Assembly: GCA_020881915.1 (NCBI GenBank)
Contig: JAJFPB010000007.1
Location: 1,674,001 to 1,738,000 of the forward strand
Length of the DNA: 64,000 nt
Source: Paramyrothecium sp. XJ0827
Taxonomy: Eukaryota; Ascomycota; Sordariomycetes; Hypocreales; Stachybotryaceae
Direction of reading: 5' to 3'
A model generated the notes under the pieces. The model had not been told where the DNA came from. It made no database searches and saw only the letters and a program-made list of their open reading frames with translations. The position numbers and the translations under genes are program-made. Shown piece by piece: positions 10,028-21,108 of this stretch (the first letter of the stretch is position 1; the number at the start of each line of letters is the position of its first letter).

Positions 10028-11534
10028 ATGGCCGCCGCCGTACTTTCAGCTCAACTTCCCCCCGTCCGGGGGCCACCCGGCCAGCCGGATATTGGCTATG
10101 CCCCCGACTTCCAGAAGTATCAAGCACGTGCTGCTCAACGTGTTGAGACAGAGAGGCTTGCCTCGGAGGTGCCGGAAGGCTTCCCTAAAGAGCTGAAGGG
10201 TGATATGGTTTGGGAAGGGGAAACGATCGCCGAGACTTACGACTGGACTTTTGTGCTGTCCCCGGAGCACCTGGCCGAGGTTGACGTTGCACTAAAGCAT
10301 TTTCAATGTATGTCGTTGCAACCGGGCGCCTCGCCATTTTCAGCTAACAAGCCTTCCTCCAGCCTTGGGCTTGACCCCAGGTCACATTAACCAGGAGACG
10401 TTTCCCCTGCCTGCCTTGCACGCGGAATTACGACGACTTTCATCGGAGCTCCACTATGGTCATGGGTTTTTCTTTATACGCGGCTTGGACGTGGACAAAC
10501 ACACCCGAGAGGAGAATATTATCATCTACGCCGGCATATCCTCTCACATCGCACCTCAGCGCGGCCGTCAGGATCTGAAGTATGATGGCAAGCCGGCCGC
10601 GGTGGTGGTAACGCACATCAAGGATCTCAGCTCAATCACTGTAGACGGTGTGATTGGCAGCCCTGCATGGACAAGTGACAAGCAAGTCTTCCACACCGAT
10701 ACAGGCGACATTATCTCGCTATTCGCCCTCGAAACTGCCGCCGAGGGGGGGGCCAGCAAGCTTGCCAGCACCGGGCGAGTCTACAATGAACTCGCCCGAA
10801 CTCGCCCTGATTTGATCCATACCCTTTCCCAAGAATGGGCGGTTGATATGTGAGCCGCCATTCCCCCGTGGCCTGTCGCCGTTTCCCTTGTACTTCCACT
10901 GATGGCTAGCAGCTTCGCTCGTACGGACCCAGAGAAGAAGTACGCGCTCAGGCCGCTGTTATACCATCTACCTGCCACTGAAACCAACCCTGCGCGCGTG
11001 GCACTCCAGTACACTCGGCGTTATTTTGTCGGGTTTGGAGCGTTGCCGCGCAGCCCAGACATCCCACCAATTACGGAAGCCCAGGCCGAAGCCTTGGATG
11101 CTGTGCATTTCCTAGGGGAGAAGTTCCACGTCTCCACAAACTTCCAGAAGGGTGACATCCAATACATTAACAACTTGGCAACCTTCCACGCCCGAGATGG
11201 TTTCAGAGACACGCCCGAGAAGCAGTGAGTTCCACCCATCCCTCCCTCCCTTGCAGTCCTCCCCCCCGGTCCCTCGTGTTCCTTCTCTTCCCTTCGGGTG
11301 GTCCACCATCGTTCGATTGTCGGTTGTGAACACCTTGGGCTGATTACATGTCGCTATTCTCAAATATTAAGACGTCACCTACTGCGGCAGTGGCTTCGGG
11401 ATCCTGCGAATGCTTGGGAGACTCCAGCTCCATTACAGGATAAGTGGAATGAGCTATACGACAACGTGACGCCTGAATCGCAAGTCTTCCCTCTAGAGCC
11501 TTACATTCCAAGCGAAGGCAACAAGAAAAAATAA
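10028..11534 (+). CDS. TauD/TfdA-like Fe(II)/2-oxoglutarate dioxygenase
   Basis: Four exons are inferred: 10028-10307, 10363-10849, 10913-11224 and 11372-11534, giving 413 aa. The enzyme should use Fe(II), O2 and 2-oxoglutarate to hydroxylate a small substrate. Metal ligands fit HTD in KQVFHTDTGDIISLF and the distal His in NNLATFHARDGF, with a following Arg for 2-oxoglutarate (RHLLRQWLRD). The start at 10028 is MAAAVLSAQL; the frame extends upstream only through a TTG. Fungal members of this family include sulfonate dioxygenases and enzymes of secondary metabolism, and the substrate cannot be read from the sequence. The next gene is a methionine-type permease, which weakly hints at sulfur or amino-acid use. 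No signal peptide is evident. Confidence 0.88.
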
Positions 11535-12783
11535 GCAAGGATTACGACATCGCGAGCTTTTGAAGAAGACACAAAGTACAGATGGTGTTGTTGTGAATAT
11601 TCTTGGTATTGCGTCTATATAAGGGCTTAGTGATGCCTTCGGCCACTGAGCTCAGGAAACCGACAGTGTTTCATTACAGTAGAACAAACATGAACAAACC
11701 CAGAGGGCATTGTTCCCACGGACCACCAGCTGAAACCAAGAAGGCCCTTTGCGGTTACTGACTTCCTGTCGCCATCCGCCCTGTGCATGAGGACCTGGGC
11801 GTACACACCCTCATGCTAGATTAACCACCCACCCCAGCGATCAGTCGGGAAATCCTTGTGAGATTAAAGAACGGTGGCAAGGAAAAAAGAACCCATACCC
11901 CGGGCGTAAGAATGTAACCTTCCATAGCCTTGCTCGGGCTGTCCCTAACTTTTGCCTCCAGTAGAAATGAACAGGGCCTTCTGAGGTAACTGGCTTTCTG
12001 TCGCCATCAGCCCTATGCGTGAGGAGCTGTGCCGGAAATATACATATCAGATGTCTTGTTTACGCCAGCGATCAGAATATCCCCGAGCAGCCTTTTGAGA
12101 TTAAGGGATGGTGGCCAGGTAGAGAATCTATATCCTGGGCGTAAAACACTTGGCCTTCAATAGCCCTACTCGGGCTGTCCTAAGCTTTGCCCCCCCAAGC
12201 TCCTGGCCATGGCGACCCCGGGATCATCGTCCCAATTAAACACCAAGAATACCAGGAGTAGGCGAATTTCAAAAAGTCCAGACCCGGCCTCGAGTGGGTT
12301 TCCCGCACCCGTCCTAGCGGGCGCTACGAACGATTTGTGTTACTTTTCGGGACGCAATGTAACGAAGCGATCTCATCATGGCATGGATCTTCTGGTAAAA
12401 ACAGGGTCCGTGTTATCCCGTTGAGTTGGTTGGTTAGATGCGGGAGCGCAAAATGTTACCCAGCCAAAAAACGCCAACACCGTGGCCCATTGCGTGATAC
12501 TTGGCTACTCCCCACCGGGAAGGTCGCTTGGGACAACTCCATCGGCCAATCCAGGATGTCGGCAATATCAGAAGAATTGCGTATAAGCTTAATGTTTAGT
12601 TGCACAGCATGGCTACTCAGGCTATAATTGAAATAGGCCTGCGCCTGCTTTGCATGTGCATTTACAGGAGCTGAGTCGATCTATCTCCATTCCTCTCTTC
12701 GACGTTCCATTCCGGCCAGGGCTCTTTTTCCAGAGACAAAGCGTCCTTCTTCGCGCCTTGGATTCTGGTTCGAAGCCGCAGCC
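11535..12783. other. Intergenic region containing a diverged tandem duplication
   Basis: The left part carries the dioxygenase 3' UTR, the centre the roughly 234-bp direct duplication listed separately, and the right part the permease promoter. No coding frame here is convincing. Confidence 0.5.
11735..12195 (+). repeat. Tandem direct duplication, unit about 232-236 bp, diverged
   Basis: Two adjacent copies align along their length. ACTGACTTCCTGTCGCCATC at 11757 matches ACTGGCTTTCTGTCGCCATC at 11989, GAGATTAAAGAACGGTGGC matches GAGATTAAGGGATGGTGGC, and CTCGGGCTGTCC at 11933 recurs at 12169. The offset is therefore 232-236 bp. Neither copy keeps a long open frame. Differences are spread evenly and include many transitions, so the duplication is old or was mutated by RIP. 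What the unit was is unknown. Confidence 0.75.
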
Positions 12784-15032
12784 ATGGGTTCCCTCTTCGA
12801 AAAGGTCAAGGTCTGGTCCTCGACCAAGGACACGACCGCGCCGAGCGGCGAGGCCTACGCCTCCGACAGCGAGCCCTCGATCATTCGCGATGGCGATCTC
12901 GCGTATACTTTGGCAAGGGCTGGTAACGGCTCCAAGCCATCGTACCAAGAGGCCGTCGGTGCACCCGTTGAGTCTCGGTCGCCTCTTGGTTACCAGGTCT
13001 CTTGGATCACCGTCATCTTCCTCAACGTGAACCAGATGATCGGAACTGGTATCTTCTCAACGCGTGAGTATAAGCCGGCAACTCTCTGTCGCGTACACAC
13101 AAGCTAATCCCTGGTGTAGCTGGCACAATCTTGAAGGGTACTGGCTCGGTCGGACTCGCCCTCATCTACTGGGTCATCGGTTTCTTCATGGCCATTGCTG
13201 GCTTTGGTGTTTACCTCGAGTTGGCCAGTTACTTCCCAAACCGAAGCGGTTCTGAGGCCGTCTATCTGGAGCAAGCCTATCCCCGACCCAAGTATCTGTT
13301 TCCCATCGCATTCGCAGTACAATCGGTCATTCTGTCATTCAGCAGCAGCAACGCCATTGGTAGGTCACAGGCTTTCGTGTCTTTGCTTGTTTTGTGAGCC
13401 TGGCTGATCTAACACTTGTCCAGTCTTGGCTCGCTACACCTGGAGAATCGCAGAGAAAACTCCTTCGCCTTGGCAGCTTAACGGAGTTGCCGTTGCAGCT
13501 TATACTTTGGCCGTCATTTGTGAGTATCCGCTTTAGTTTCGCCGGCTTGTGACAGAGAACTGATCCTTTTCAGGCGTCATCGTGCACAACAAGTATTCGC
13601 TTTGGGCCACGAACGTCTTTGGTGTTCTGAAGGTCATCACCTTGATCTTGTAGGCTAGTCTCCCACCTACATCATCGCTCATTCTAACAAGTGGTACAGT
13701 ATCAGCATCACTGGCTTGGTTGTCTTGGGCGGCAATGTCGACAAGATCCCCGACCCAGGTGTCAACTTCAGGAACTCTTTCGAAGGAACCACCGACAACG
13801 GCAACGACCTTGCAGTTGCTTTGGTCAACATCGTATTCTCGTACACGGGATACGCAAACGCATTCAATGTCGTGAACGAGATCAAGAACCCGATCCAGAC
13901 TATTCGAAAGTCTGGCTTCATCTCCGTACTGGTTGTTGCTCTTCTGTACATCTTCTGCAACATCGCATACTTCGCAGCTGGTAAGTGGATGACGCTCCGT
14001 GCTGCCGTTTCGGTCATGGAACTGACATAGCCACTCAGTCCCCAAGGACGAGTTCAAGGCCTCCAAGGAGATTTCTGCCGCCGTCTTCTTTACCACGGTT
14101 TTCGGCAAAGGTCGCGCCGAGACCGCACTGAACGTCCTCGTCCTGATGAGTGCCTTTGGCAACCTCCTTGCCGTCTTGATCGGACAGTCTCGATTAATCC
14201 GCGAGATTGGAAGGTATGTGATTAGCACTCGAGTCGGCCGATGACCTAGCGCTGACTGTGAATTGCTTGTAGACAAGGTGTGCTTCCGTTCCCCAAATTC
14301 TGGGTTACTACCAAGCCGTTTGGTACTCCCATCGGCCCTTATCTTCTCAAGTGGGCGCTCACCTTCATCATGATCGTTGGGCCACCTGCCGGAGATGCCT
14401 TCCAGTTCGGTAAGAATGTCACAGCGCTCAGTATGCGAAGACAGGACTAACAATTAGTGCAGTTGTCAGTCTCAAGACATACCCTGACGGCATCTTCCAT
14501 TTCGCCATGGCCGTTGGCCTGTACCTGATCCGCGCTCGACGCAAGCGCGTCGGCAAGACTGACACTGGTTTCAAAGTTTGGGATGCTCTTTTGATCTTCT
14601 TCATCTTGATCCAGCTCTACATCTTGGCGACGCCCTGGATCCCTCCCAAGGGCGGCATCTACGCCGGAAATGTCTCCTTCTTCTATGCGACATACTGCCT
14701 TGTTGGCATTGCAGTGTATGTATCCCGTTCAATCCAATGCTTCGTCCCTTTGGGCTCGCACTAACGGTCCTTCTAGCCTGATTGTTTGCGGCCTCTACTA
14801 CTACGCCTGGATGCATCTTCTGCCCAAGTGGGGCAAGTACGCAATTCGCAGCGAGGTTCTCGATGTCGATGACAACGGAGCCAACACTCATCGCTTGGTC
14901 AGGGTTCCTCTTATCCACCTTGAGCAATGGGATGCGACGCATGATGATGCCGGAAACGTACGACGACGACACTCCGATGGTGACTCTCCCGAGGCAACAT
15001 TGGCTGAAGTGAAGGGATCAACTGTTGTTTAG
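12784..15032 (+). CDS. MUP1: High-affinity methionine permease (Mup1-type APC transporter)
   Basis: Nine exons are inferred: 12784-13063, 13120-13359, 13424-13519, 13574-13649, 13700-13980, 14039-14213, 14273-14409, 14463-14715 and 14777-15032, giving 597 aa. Each junction is GT/AG and keeps frame. The protein has a hydrophilic N-terminus of about 70 residues, then the APC-family TM1 signature NVNQMIGTGIFSTPGTILK, about twelve hydrophobic segments, and a hydrophilic C-terminus. SYTGYANAFNVVNEIKNP is the conserved TM6-7 region of YAT/LAT-type fungal permeases including Mup1. It should import methionine (and perhaps cysteine) across the plasma membrane. The N-terminal Lys/Ser/Asp-rich tail fits arrestin/ubiquitin-dependent endocytosis known for Mup1, which is family knowledge. 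Substrate choice is inferred. Confidence 0.88.
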
Positions 15033-16767
15033 ACGCAGCACATTGAATCCAGGCTGCTAGGTGTGTTTATGGCAATGCGCACAATTAAGGGGGGGGAGGC
15101 ACGTAAGAAATCAAGTATGGTCACCAGCATAGCTTCGTTGGGTTGGACACAGCACCCAGCGCCTTTGAATCAGGTCAATTTAAATCATCATGCCTCCTCT
15201 GCGTGTTACTAGTTGAGTGTTTGCCCGTTCTGCGACTGCCCAACAGTTTTGAATTACCAAATTAAGGTGGCAGGTAATAAACTTCAGGAACGTGGCGTTA
15301 AGACACCAACCTTGCCCTTGGAGCCAAGATGCGCTTGCGTGTCAACTGGTGATAGGGAGTTTGTCAAATATGGCTGATGAATGTGTGCAAAGTGTAAGGT
15401 TGGGAGCTGAGCTGCAGGCAGTGAACTTAGGAATCACCTACCTTACCCTGTACAGCTCCCATGACCTCACTTATTAACCCGTGAGTAAGAAAAATGAGAC
15501 CGCAAAGGTAAACTCTCATGTATGATCAGCAAGAATATTGGAGAAAATAAGTTCAAAATACTCCGAAAGAGCACTAGATTTGATACTCTTCAACTGACGT
15601 TGTTCATATTTACTAATAATGAATATCATTGTTTAAACTCTTCCAATAAGCATTGTGTAATATTCATTGTTGGTGGCTTGATAGATATGCAGTATGGCTT
15701 ATTTAGCTAACTGCTTGCATGTGTATTGTTGGGCCGAAAGGTGCCTTAACGTTAAAAGTGAGCACCCATTAAAGATGTTTGACTCAGGCAGTGCGATATC
15801 TTCTACCTCAGCGACGGAACTCGAGACGAGGTACCTGATATCGACCTTAAAGGCAGAGGATCCCCGCTCCATTGGGCGGTGTGGCTGGAGAATGGCCGGG
15901 GTTCGGATATGTGGTAGCGTGACGTAGCGATGGCAATGTACCCAGAAGGGTTCCGCGTATCCCAGGATACCCCGGAGGCCTGGCGACTGCGCCTGCAACG
16001 GGCCCACGGAGCTTGTAGTGGTCGATACTGGACGGCACTGCCAGGTACAGCAATACGTAATCAACGACCACAACGTCCTGCGCCGTGCCTTATTAACATT
16101 ACCCGAAAGTGATCAGCCAACTTGCCTCGCCTGCTTTGGCTACTTTTTCCACTCACTCGAGCGTGGCTCTTCGACCTCACCACGCCTCTCGACATATTCC
16201 CTCCCCTCAGTCTTGCACGGCCAGCCAATATCATCAGGTCGCCTCAACCCTGAGCGCATCGTCGCCGCGACTCCTCCTTTCCCCGCCACCCCCACCGCGG
16301 CCTTTTCCTGCAGGAAGCTTGAAGCTTGGGCTCTCTGTCCAGCTGCGTGATACCGCCAACTCAACTCAGCCCCTCTCCTACCGCGGCCCTCACAGCTCGC
16401 ATCAACCTTTTTTCCTGCGAACAGTACGACCTCAACTCTTCCGAAGCCCTTGGTGATACACTGGGCATTCTCAAGGTGCTTTCAATCGCTGCGCCAACAA
16501 CCACCGGCACGAGTACTGCCATTGCGCACGCAACCGAAACCACCCTCGGCCACTAGACTTGCGATCGCACTAGGAGGAACCTTGGCCTCGAGAACTCGCC
16601 ATCACCACCGTCGCATCATCGTCGCCCATCTTTTGGATCGTGCGCTTATCTTTTGCTGTCAAAGCAAGCACATCGAGCATCTGCACGTGACGTGTAGAAC
16701 AGCGACCCTTCCCGGTTACTCAGTATCTCTAGCCCTCATCAGCCAAGGGCTGACCCGGTTGCCCATC
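15033..16767. other. Intergenic region, AT-rich patch and CT-rich epsin promoter
   Basis: 15480-15720 is AT-rich and featureless. From about 16130 to 16700 the plus strand is rich in C and T (CCTCACC, CTTTCCCCGCC), consistent with the promoter and leader of the epsin gene. Overlapping frames of 100-140 codons here have no recognisable motif. Confidence 0.5.
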
Positions 16768-18649
16768 ATGTCTAAAGTTATGAGAAGCGTCAAAAATGTG
16801 ACTAAAGGGTATTCCAGTACCCAAGTCAAAGTCCGAGAAGGTGAGCGACTGGTCCCAACTACCGCTACTCTCTAGATGAGCTGCTGCTGACTCTTGTGTC
16901 GCGCAGCGACTAGCAACGACCCATGGGGCCCAACAGGCACACAGATGAGCGAAATTGCGCAGATGACCTTCAACACGTACGTCTCGTTCAGAGCATCCCA
17001 CACGTTGTTCCGCCAAGCGGTGAACTGATCATGGATATTTAGATCCACTGACTTCTACGACATCATGGATATGCTTGACAAACGATTGAACGACAAGGGC
17101 AAGAACTGGCGACATGTGCTCAAGGCCCTGAAAGTTCTCGACTACTGCTTGCATGAAGGCTCTGAATTGGTTGTGACGTGGGCGCGCCAAAGCATTTACA
17201 TCATAAAAACATTGCGAGAGTTCCAGTACATCGACGAGGAAGGTCGCGACGTTGGTCAGAATGGTATGAGCGTGATTCAATTCTATCAACTCATTGACTT
17301 ATCACTGACTTACAACACTAGTCCGTGTGGCTGCGAAAGAGCTTACAGCCCTCATCCTTGACGAAGAACGACTGCGAGCAGAACGAACCGACCGGAAGTC
17401 ATGGAAATCTCGAGTGACTGGACTGGAAGAGAGCATGCCTCATCAACAGTCTGTTGGTGAGCCGTCCAATAGACGACCTCGTGGCGAAAGGCGGCAAATG
17501 AACGATGAAGAGGATGCCGAGTACCGCCTTGCCCTTGAAGCCAGCAAGTATCAAGAAGAGGAGGACCGGCGAAAGCGGGAGAGCCGACAGCATGTCCACG
17601 AAGATGACGACGACCTGGCGAAGGCAATCAAGCTCAGCAAGGAAGAGGAGGAGAGGAGACGTCGCGAACTTGAAGATAGCAACGCGGCGTCTTTGTTCGA
17701 TGACGATCCTGTTCAGACTTCTCAGCCGCAACACACTGGCTTCAACCAGGGCTACCAGCAAGGAAATCCGGTTGATTTCTTTGCTAACCCTATCGACCAG
17801 AACCAGCTTCAACCACAGCCCACAAGCTACATGACCAATGCCTATACCGGATATCAACAGCAGCAGCAGCAGCCACAGCCAACAGGCTTCCAGCCAAACT
17901 ACAATGGCTTGTTCGGCATGCAAACTGGCACAGGCCTCGATCCGTATGCCCAGCAACAACAGCAACAACAGCAACAGCAGAATCTGCAGAATCTGCAAGC
18001 GTTCCAGCCACAGCCTACGGGTTATAACCCTTACGCCCAACAGCAGCAGCAGATTTCGACGCCGATTTCCCCTGTGCAAGCTGGCACCAACAATCCGTGG
18101 TCTACTGGTTCGATGCAACAGCAACAGGCTCTTCAGCCAACGCCGACGGGCTCGAACAATCCCTTCGCTCAGTTTAACCGCTCGCAATCGGCCAAACCCA
18201 CGATGAGTTCGTTGGGGTCCCTACCCGAACAGAAAACGTTGTCTACTTTCAACCAACCCCAGCAGTTGCAAATGCAGCCTCAACAGCAGCAGTCGTTCTC
18301 TATGCCACAGAAGGAATTGAGTGAGCATGAGTCAAAGCTCAACTCACTGCTCGCGTCCGGTGATGGTATGGACACTTATGGCAACACTGGCAACCTGCGT
18401 ATCCCCGCGCAGCACACTGCTCCCGGAACCTTTGTCAACAGTGCTGGCGCTGGTATCAACCAGCTCAATGCTCAAGCCACAGGCAACAACCCTTTCTTGC
18501 GACAACAGTTCACTGGCATGCCAAACATCAGCTATGGTAGCCAGATTCCTAGTGCGACTGGTCCGGCAAATATGAATGGGCAAAGCAACAATCCTTTTGG
18601 TGCTCGACCACAGCAAAACCAGCAAAGTAACGACCTTATTCAATTCTAA
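16768..18649 (+). CDS. ENT1: Epsin (ENTH-domain endocytic adaptor)
   Basis: Exons are 16768-16840, 16907-16976, 17043-17263 and 17322-18649, giving 563 aa. The ENTH domain spans about residues 10-140 (starts SKVMRSVKNVTKGYS; contains WRHVLKALKVLDYCLHEGSE), binds PI(4,5)P2 and bends plasma membrane during clathrin endocytosis. Two ubiquitin-interacting motifs follow (AEYRLALEASKYQEE and DLAKAIKLSKEEEE). A long Gln/Asn/Pro-rich tail contains three NPF motifs (NNPFAQF, NNPFLRQ, NNPFGAR) that bind EH-domain proteins such as Pan1/Ede1, and ends in a clathrin box (NDLIQF). Glutamine runs near 17855-18055 are encoded by mixed CAG/CAA. Architecture and length match fungal Ent1/Ent2; which paralogue is not decidable. 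Confidence 0.95.
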
Positions 18650-19275
18650 CCCGGTGGCTGACACGCGCTCGTTTCGGCCCCTGCTCGTCCGCTTTCCTCA
18701 CCAATATCATGTATCGCCCTGTTTTTGTGACGGGCTAGGTTCCTACGGCGCAAGTACTTGACTTTATCTGCTTCTCAGTTGCAACGCATCCTTGTCACTT
18801 CATATGTGGGGTGGTAAAGCTGTTGTCGAAGTGAAACCTGATTGAGATTGGGTTCATTGTGTAAGGTATTAGACAGCGCCTTCCGCATCCAAAATTCTAG
18901 ATTTACTCCCAAGCTTTATGGCATATCAATATGATTTCTTCAAACCCGGCTCTTTCCATCGGAAGATGCATCCACAACCCCTTGACTCCGTATAACAAGT
19001 TGAAAGCATTGCTTGTTACCACTTGTGGATGGACAAGCCCGAGGCTATTCCAGCGACCACCTTCTGAAGCGAGTCGCCGACGCCTCGAAGGTATGATGAG
19101 CTGCTCCGCCGAGTCTCTTCCTTAAGATGTTATTCTTAGCGCCCGCATGCCTTCAGATAATCTGCATTGGAGAGCTGTCGGTAGGCTGGCGCTAGAGCAT
19201 GCCGCTTGTTTATGCCTGCCATGCACACAATGGTGTGGCGACACGTGGAATTTTATACGGTCACGCTGTACCTGC
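18650..19275. other. Intergenic region between convergent genes
   Basis: This gap holds the 3' UTRs of the epsin (plus) and centrin-like (minus) genes. I see no further gene or repeat. Confidence 0.55.
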
Positions 19276-19933
19276 TTAGCCAGCCTCTTCCATCATCTGG
19301 ATGAACTCCTCAAGATTAACACCGCCCTTGCCGTCGTGATCGAGATGCTCAATCATGCTTTGGATTTCCTCGTCCGTCATGGATCGCTCTTCTTTTATGT
19401 CTTGGGCAAGCCGACGCATGTCCTCTAGCGAAATGATTCCATCTTGATCATAGTCAAACATGTTGAAAACCTTGGCTGCTTCTTCTCGTGGGTCCCGGTT
19501 TGCGATGAGCTTTGCAGCACATAGCCGGAAGCCATCCAAGTACACGTAAAGGCGGTTCACCGGGCAATTGTGAGAGCCCTGCCAATCTGGAGGTACGGTG
19601 CCGTAGGACTCTAATAATCTGAAGTAATCTGGCTTGGGCATATCAAAGCCGAGTGCGGCCAGGGAATGTCGGAACTCATAACTGTTCAACCAGCCCTTCT
19701 TCTTCATGTCCATGAGGTCAAACTGAGAGCAGCATCAGTAAGGGCTAGCTTTCTCATCGGCGAGGGTCCCGACTTACGATCTCGTCGATGTGCGCGCGAT
19801 CTTCATCGGCAATCGCACCATACTCTTCATTATTGGAGACTTGTGGCGCAACAGGCTGCTTTTGCTGATTGGAACTAGAGCCGCCAGGAATTGACCTCAA
19901 GGGAAACGGACGGGGCGTCGCATGAGGATTCAT
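19276..19933 (-). CDS. CDC31: Centrin/Cdc31-like EF-hand protein
   Basis: Exon 1 is 19933-19778 and exon 2 is 19722-19276 on the minus strand, with an intron from GTAAGT to CTCTCAG, giving 200 aa. The N-terminal 50 residues are Pro/Gln/Asn-rich and variable. EF-hands 3 and 4 are canonical calcium loops (DYDQDGIISLED and DHDGKGGVNLEE). The first loop is degenerate (DMKKKGWLNSYE) and the second is lost, replaced by a longer insert. ANRDPREEAAKVFNMFD matches the pattern of Sordariomycete Cdc31. In yeast Cdc31 acts in spindle pole body duplication and in the TREX-2 mRNA export complex at the nuclear pore. The gene is divergent from the Nup98-96 gene. Another centrin-family member is possible. Confidence 0.8.
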
Positions 19934-21108
19934 GACTGGAGCGTGGGCCGCTGCTCATGGAAAATAGATTGGCTTTGTGTCAAGGACTGTGATGTGAATA
20001 AGGCACAGAGAGAGCGAAAGACGTTGAGAGTGAGCGCTCCTCAGCAAAGACGGACAAGGCCCAAATATGCACGGAGACAAATGCCACCAGGAAATAAATA
20101 ATATGCACTAAACGTGTCGCACTAAACGTGTCGCACTAAACGTGTCGCACTGTCAGGTTGACCCTTTCAGAATATCGCAACGTGCATGTAGCTCAAGAAC
20201 AAAGAGTACAAATGTCGTAGAGCGTGGCATACAGTAGGGGGGTCTTTGCGACGCGAGGTTCTGGACGCGCTCGCAGGAGGCTGGTCGCGGTCCCTGGTTG
20301 GCGGGTTACATCTGAGCTCTAACTGAAGTGAGCGGCAGCCCGAAGACAATAGAAAATGACCTGAGGTAGAGACAGATCTGCCTCGCAAAGGTACGCGTGA
20401 CCAAGGTAGCTTTGCAGGCAGCCGCAAGGCATCCTCGACCTGCTTACAAAGTAGCCGCAGCTTTGTGTGCTGATTGGCGCGAGTTAGTCAGCGAGGTAGC
20501 TTGAGCCAATCGGGCAGCAAGTTATTGTCTGAGGCAGCAACAAGCTCCGGCCGCAGAGTCACTGTACGGCCACACTTACCCCCCGGACCAAGCCGCCTCA
20601 GCCAGCCCATCACACAGAAAAAAAGCTGGGTGTCGAGCACCTTACCTCAGTGACACTTGACCTCACCACTCCATCACCAAGGCTTGAGGTGGAATAAAAG
20701 GGCGCGCACCACCCGCTTCCCTTGCATCTCGCCTCTGCCGACGATCGTGTCTGATCATTTTTCTCTTCTTCCGTTGTGCTTGTTCTGGGGGAATCGTTGC
20801 ACCCTGCCATTGCTCCTCCAAGAGCTGCGGCAGCTCTCCAACCTCCAAAAAAAAAGCGACCTCCTGCGCGTCCGATTCGGCCCCCTGAGTTCGCGACATT
20901 TCCTCCTCGAGCTCCATCGCGAGTCACGTTCCGATTGCCTGCTCGCATGCGCTCTTTCACGGGTCTGGTGCTTTGATCATCGAATTGACGCTTGAAACAC
21001 CAAGCCTCGCGGTCCCGTTTGCCGACATAACGCGACAGGCTCCGGCCGGCGACTGGCAGAGCTCGTATCCGTCCCCCGCGCGCGCCTCGCACCGACCGCA
21101 TCATCATC
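19934..21108. promoter_or_regulatory. Divergent promoter region between CDC31-like and NUP98-96 genes
   Basis: A 1.17-kb gap separates two divergent start codons and must hold both promoters. It contains a 14-bp triplicate repeat at 20106 and GC-rich sequence toward the nucleoporin. The frames seen here (up to 180 codons, minus strand) have low-complexity translations and no conserved motif. Confidence 0.5.
20106..20147 (+). repeat. 14-bp tandem repeat, three copies
   Basis: The unit CACTAAACGTGTCG occurs three times head to tail without mismatch, followed by CACTG. It lies about 170 bp upstream of the centrin-like ATG, so it may be transcribed or act as a repeated protein-binding site. Confidence 0.9.

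Noticed and set aside
13533..14453. 306-codon minus-strand frame opposite the permease gene
   Set aside because: It is antisense to well-supported permease exons and introns. The length results from codon bias of the real gene.
17399..18187. 262-codon Leu/Arg-rich minus-strand frame
   Set aside because: It is the complement of glutamine-rich epsin coding sequence (CAG/CAA read as CTG/TTG).
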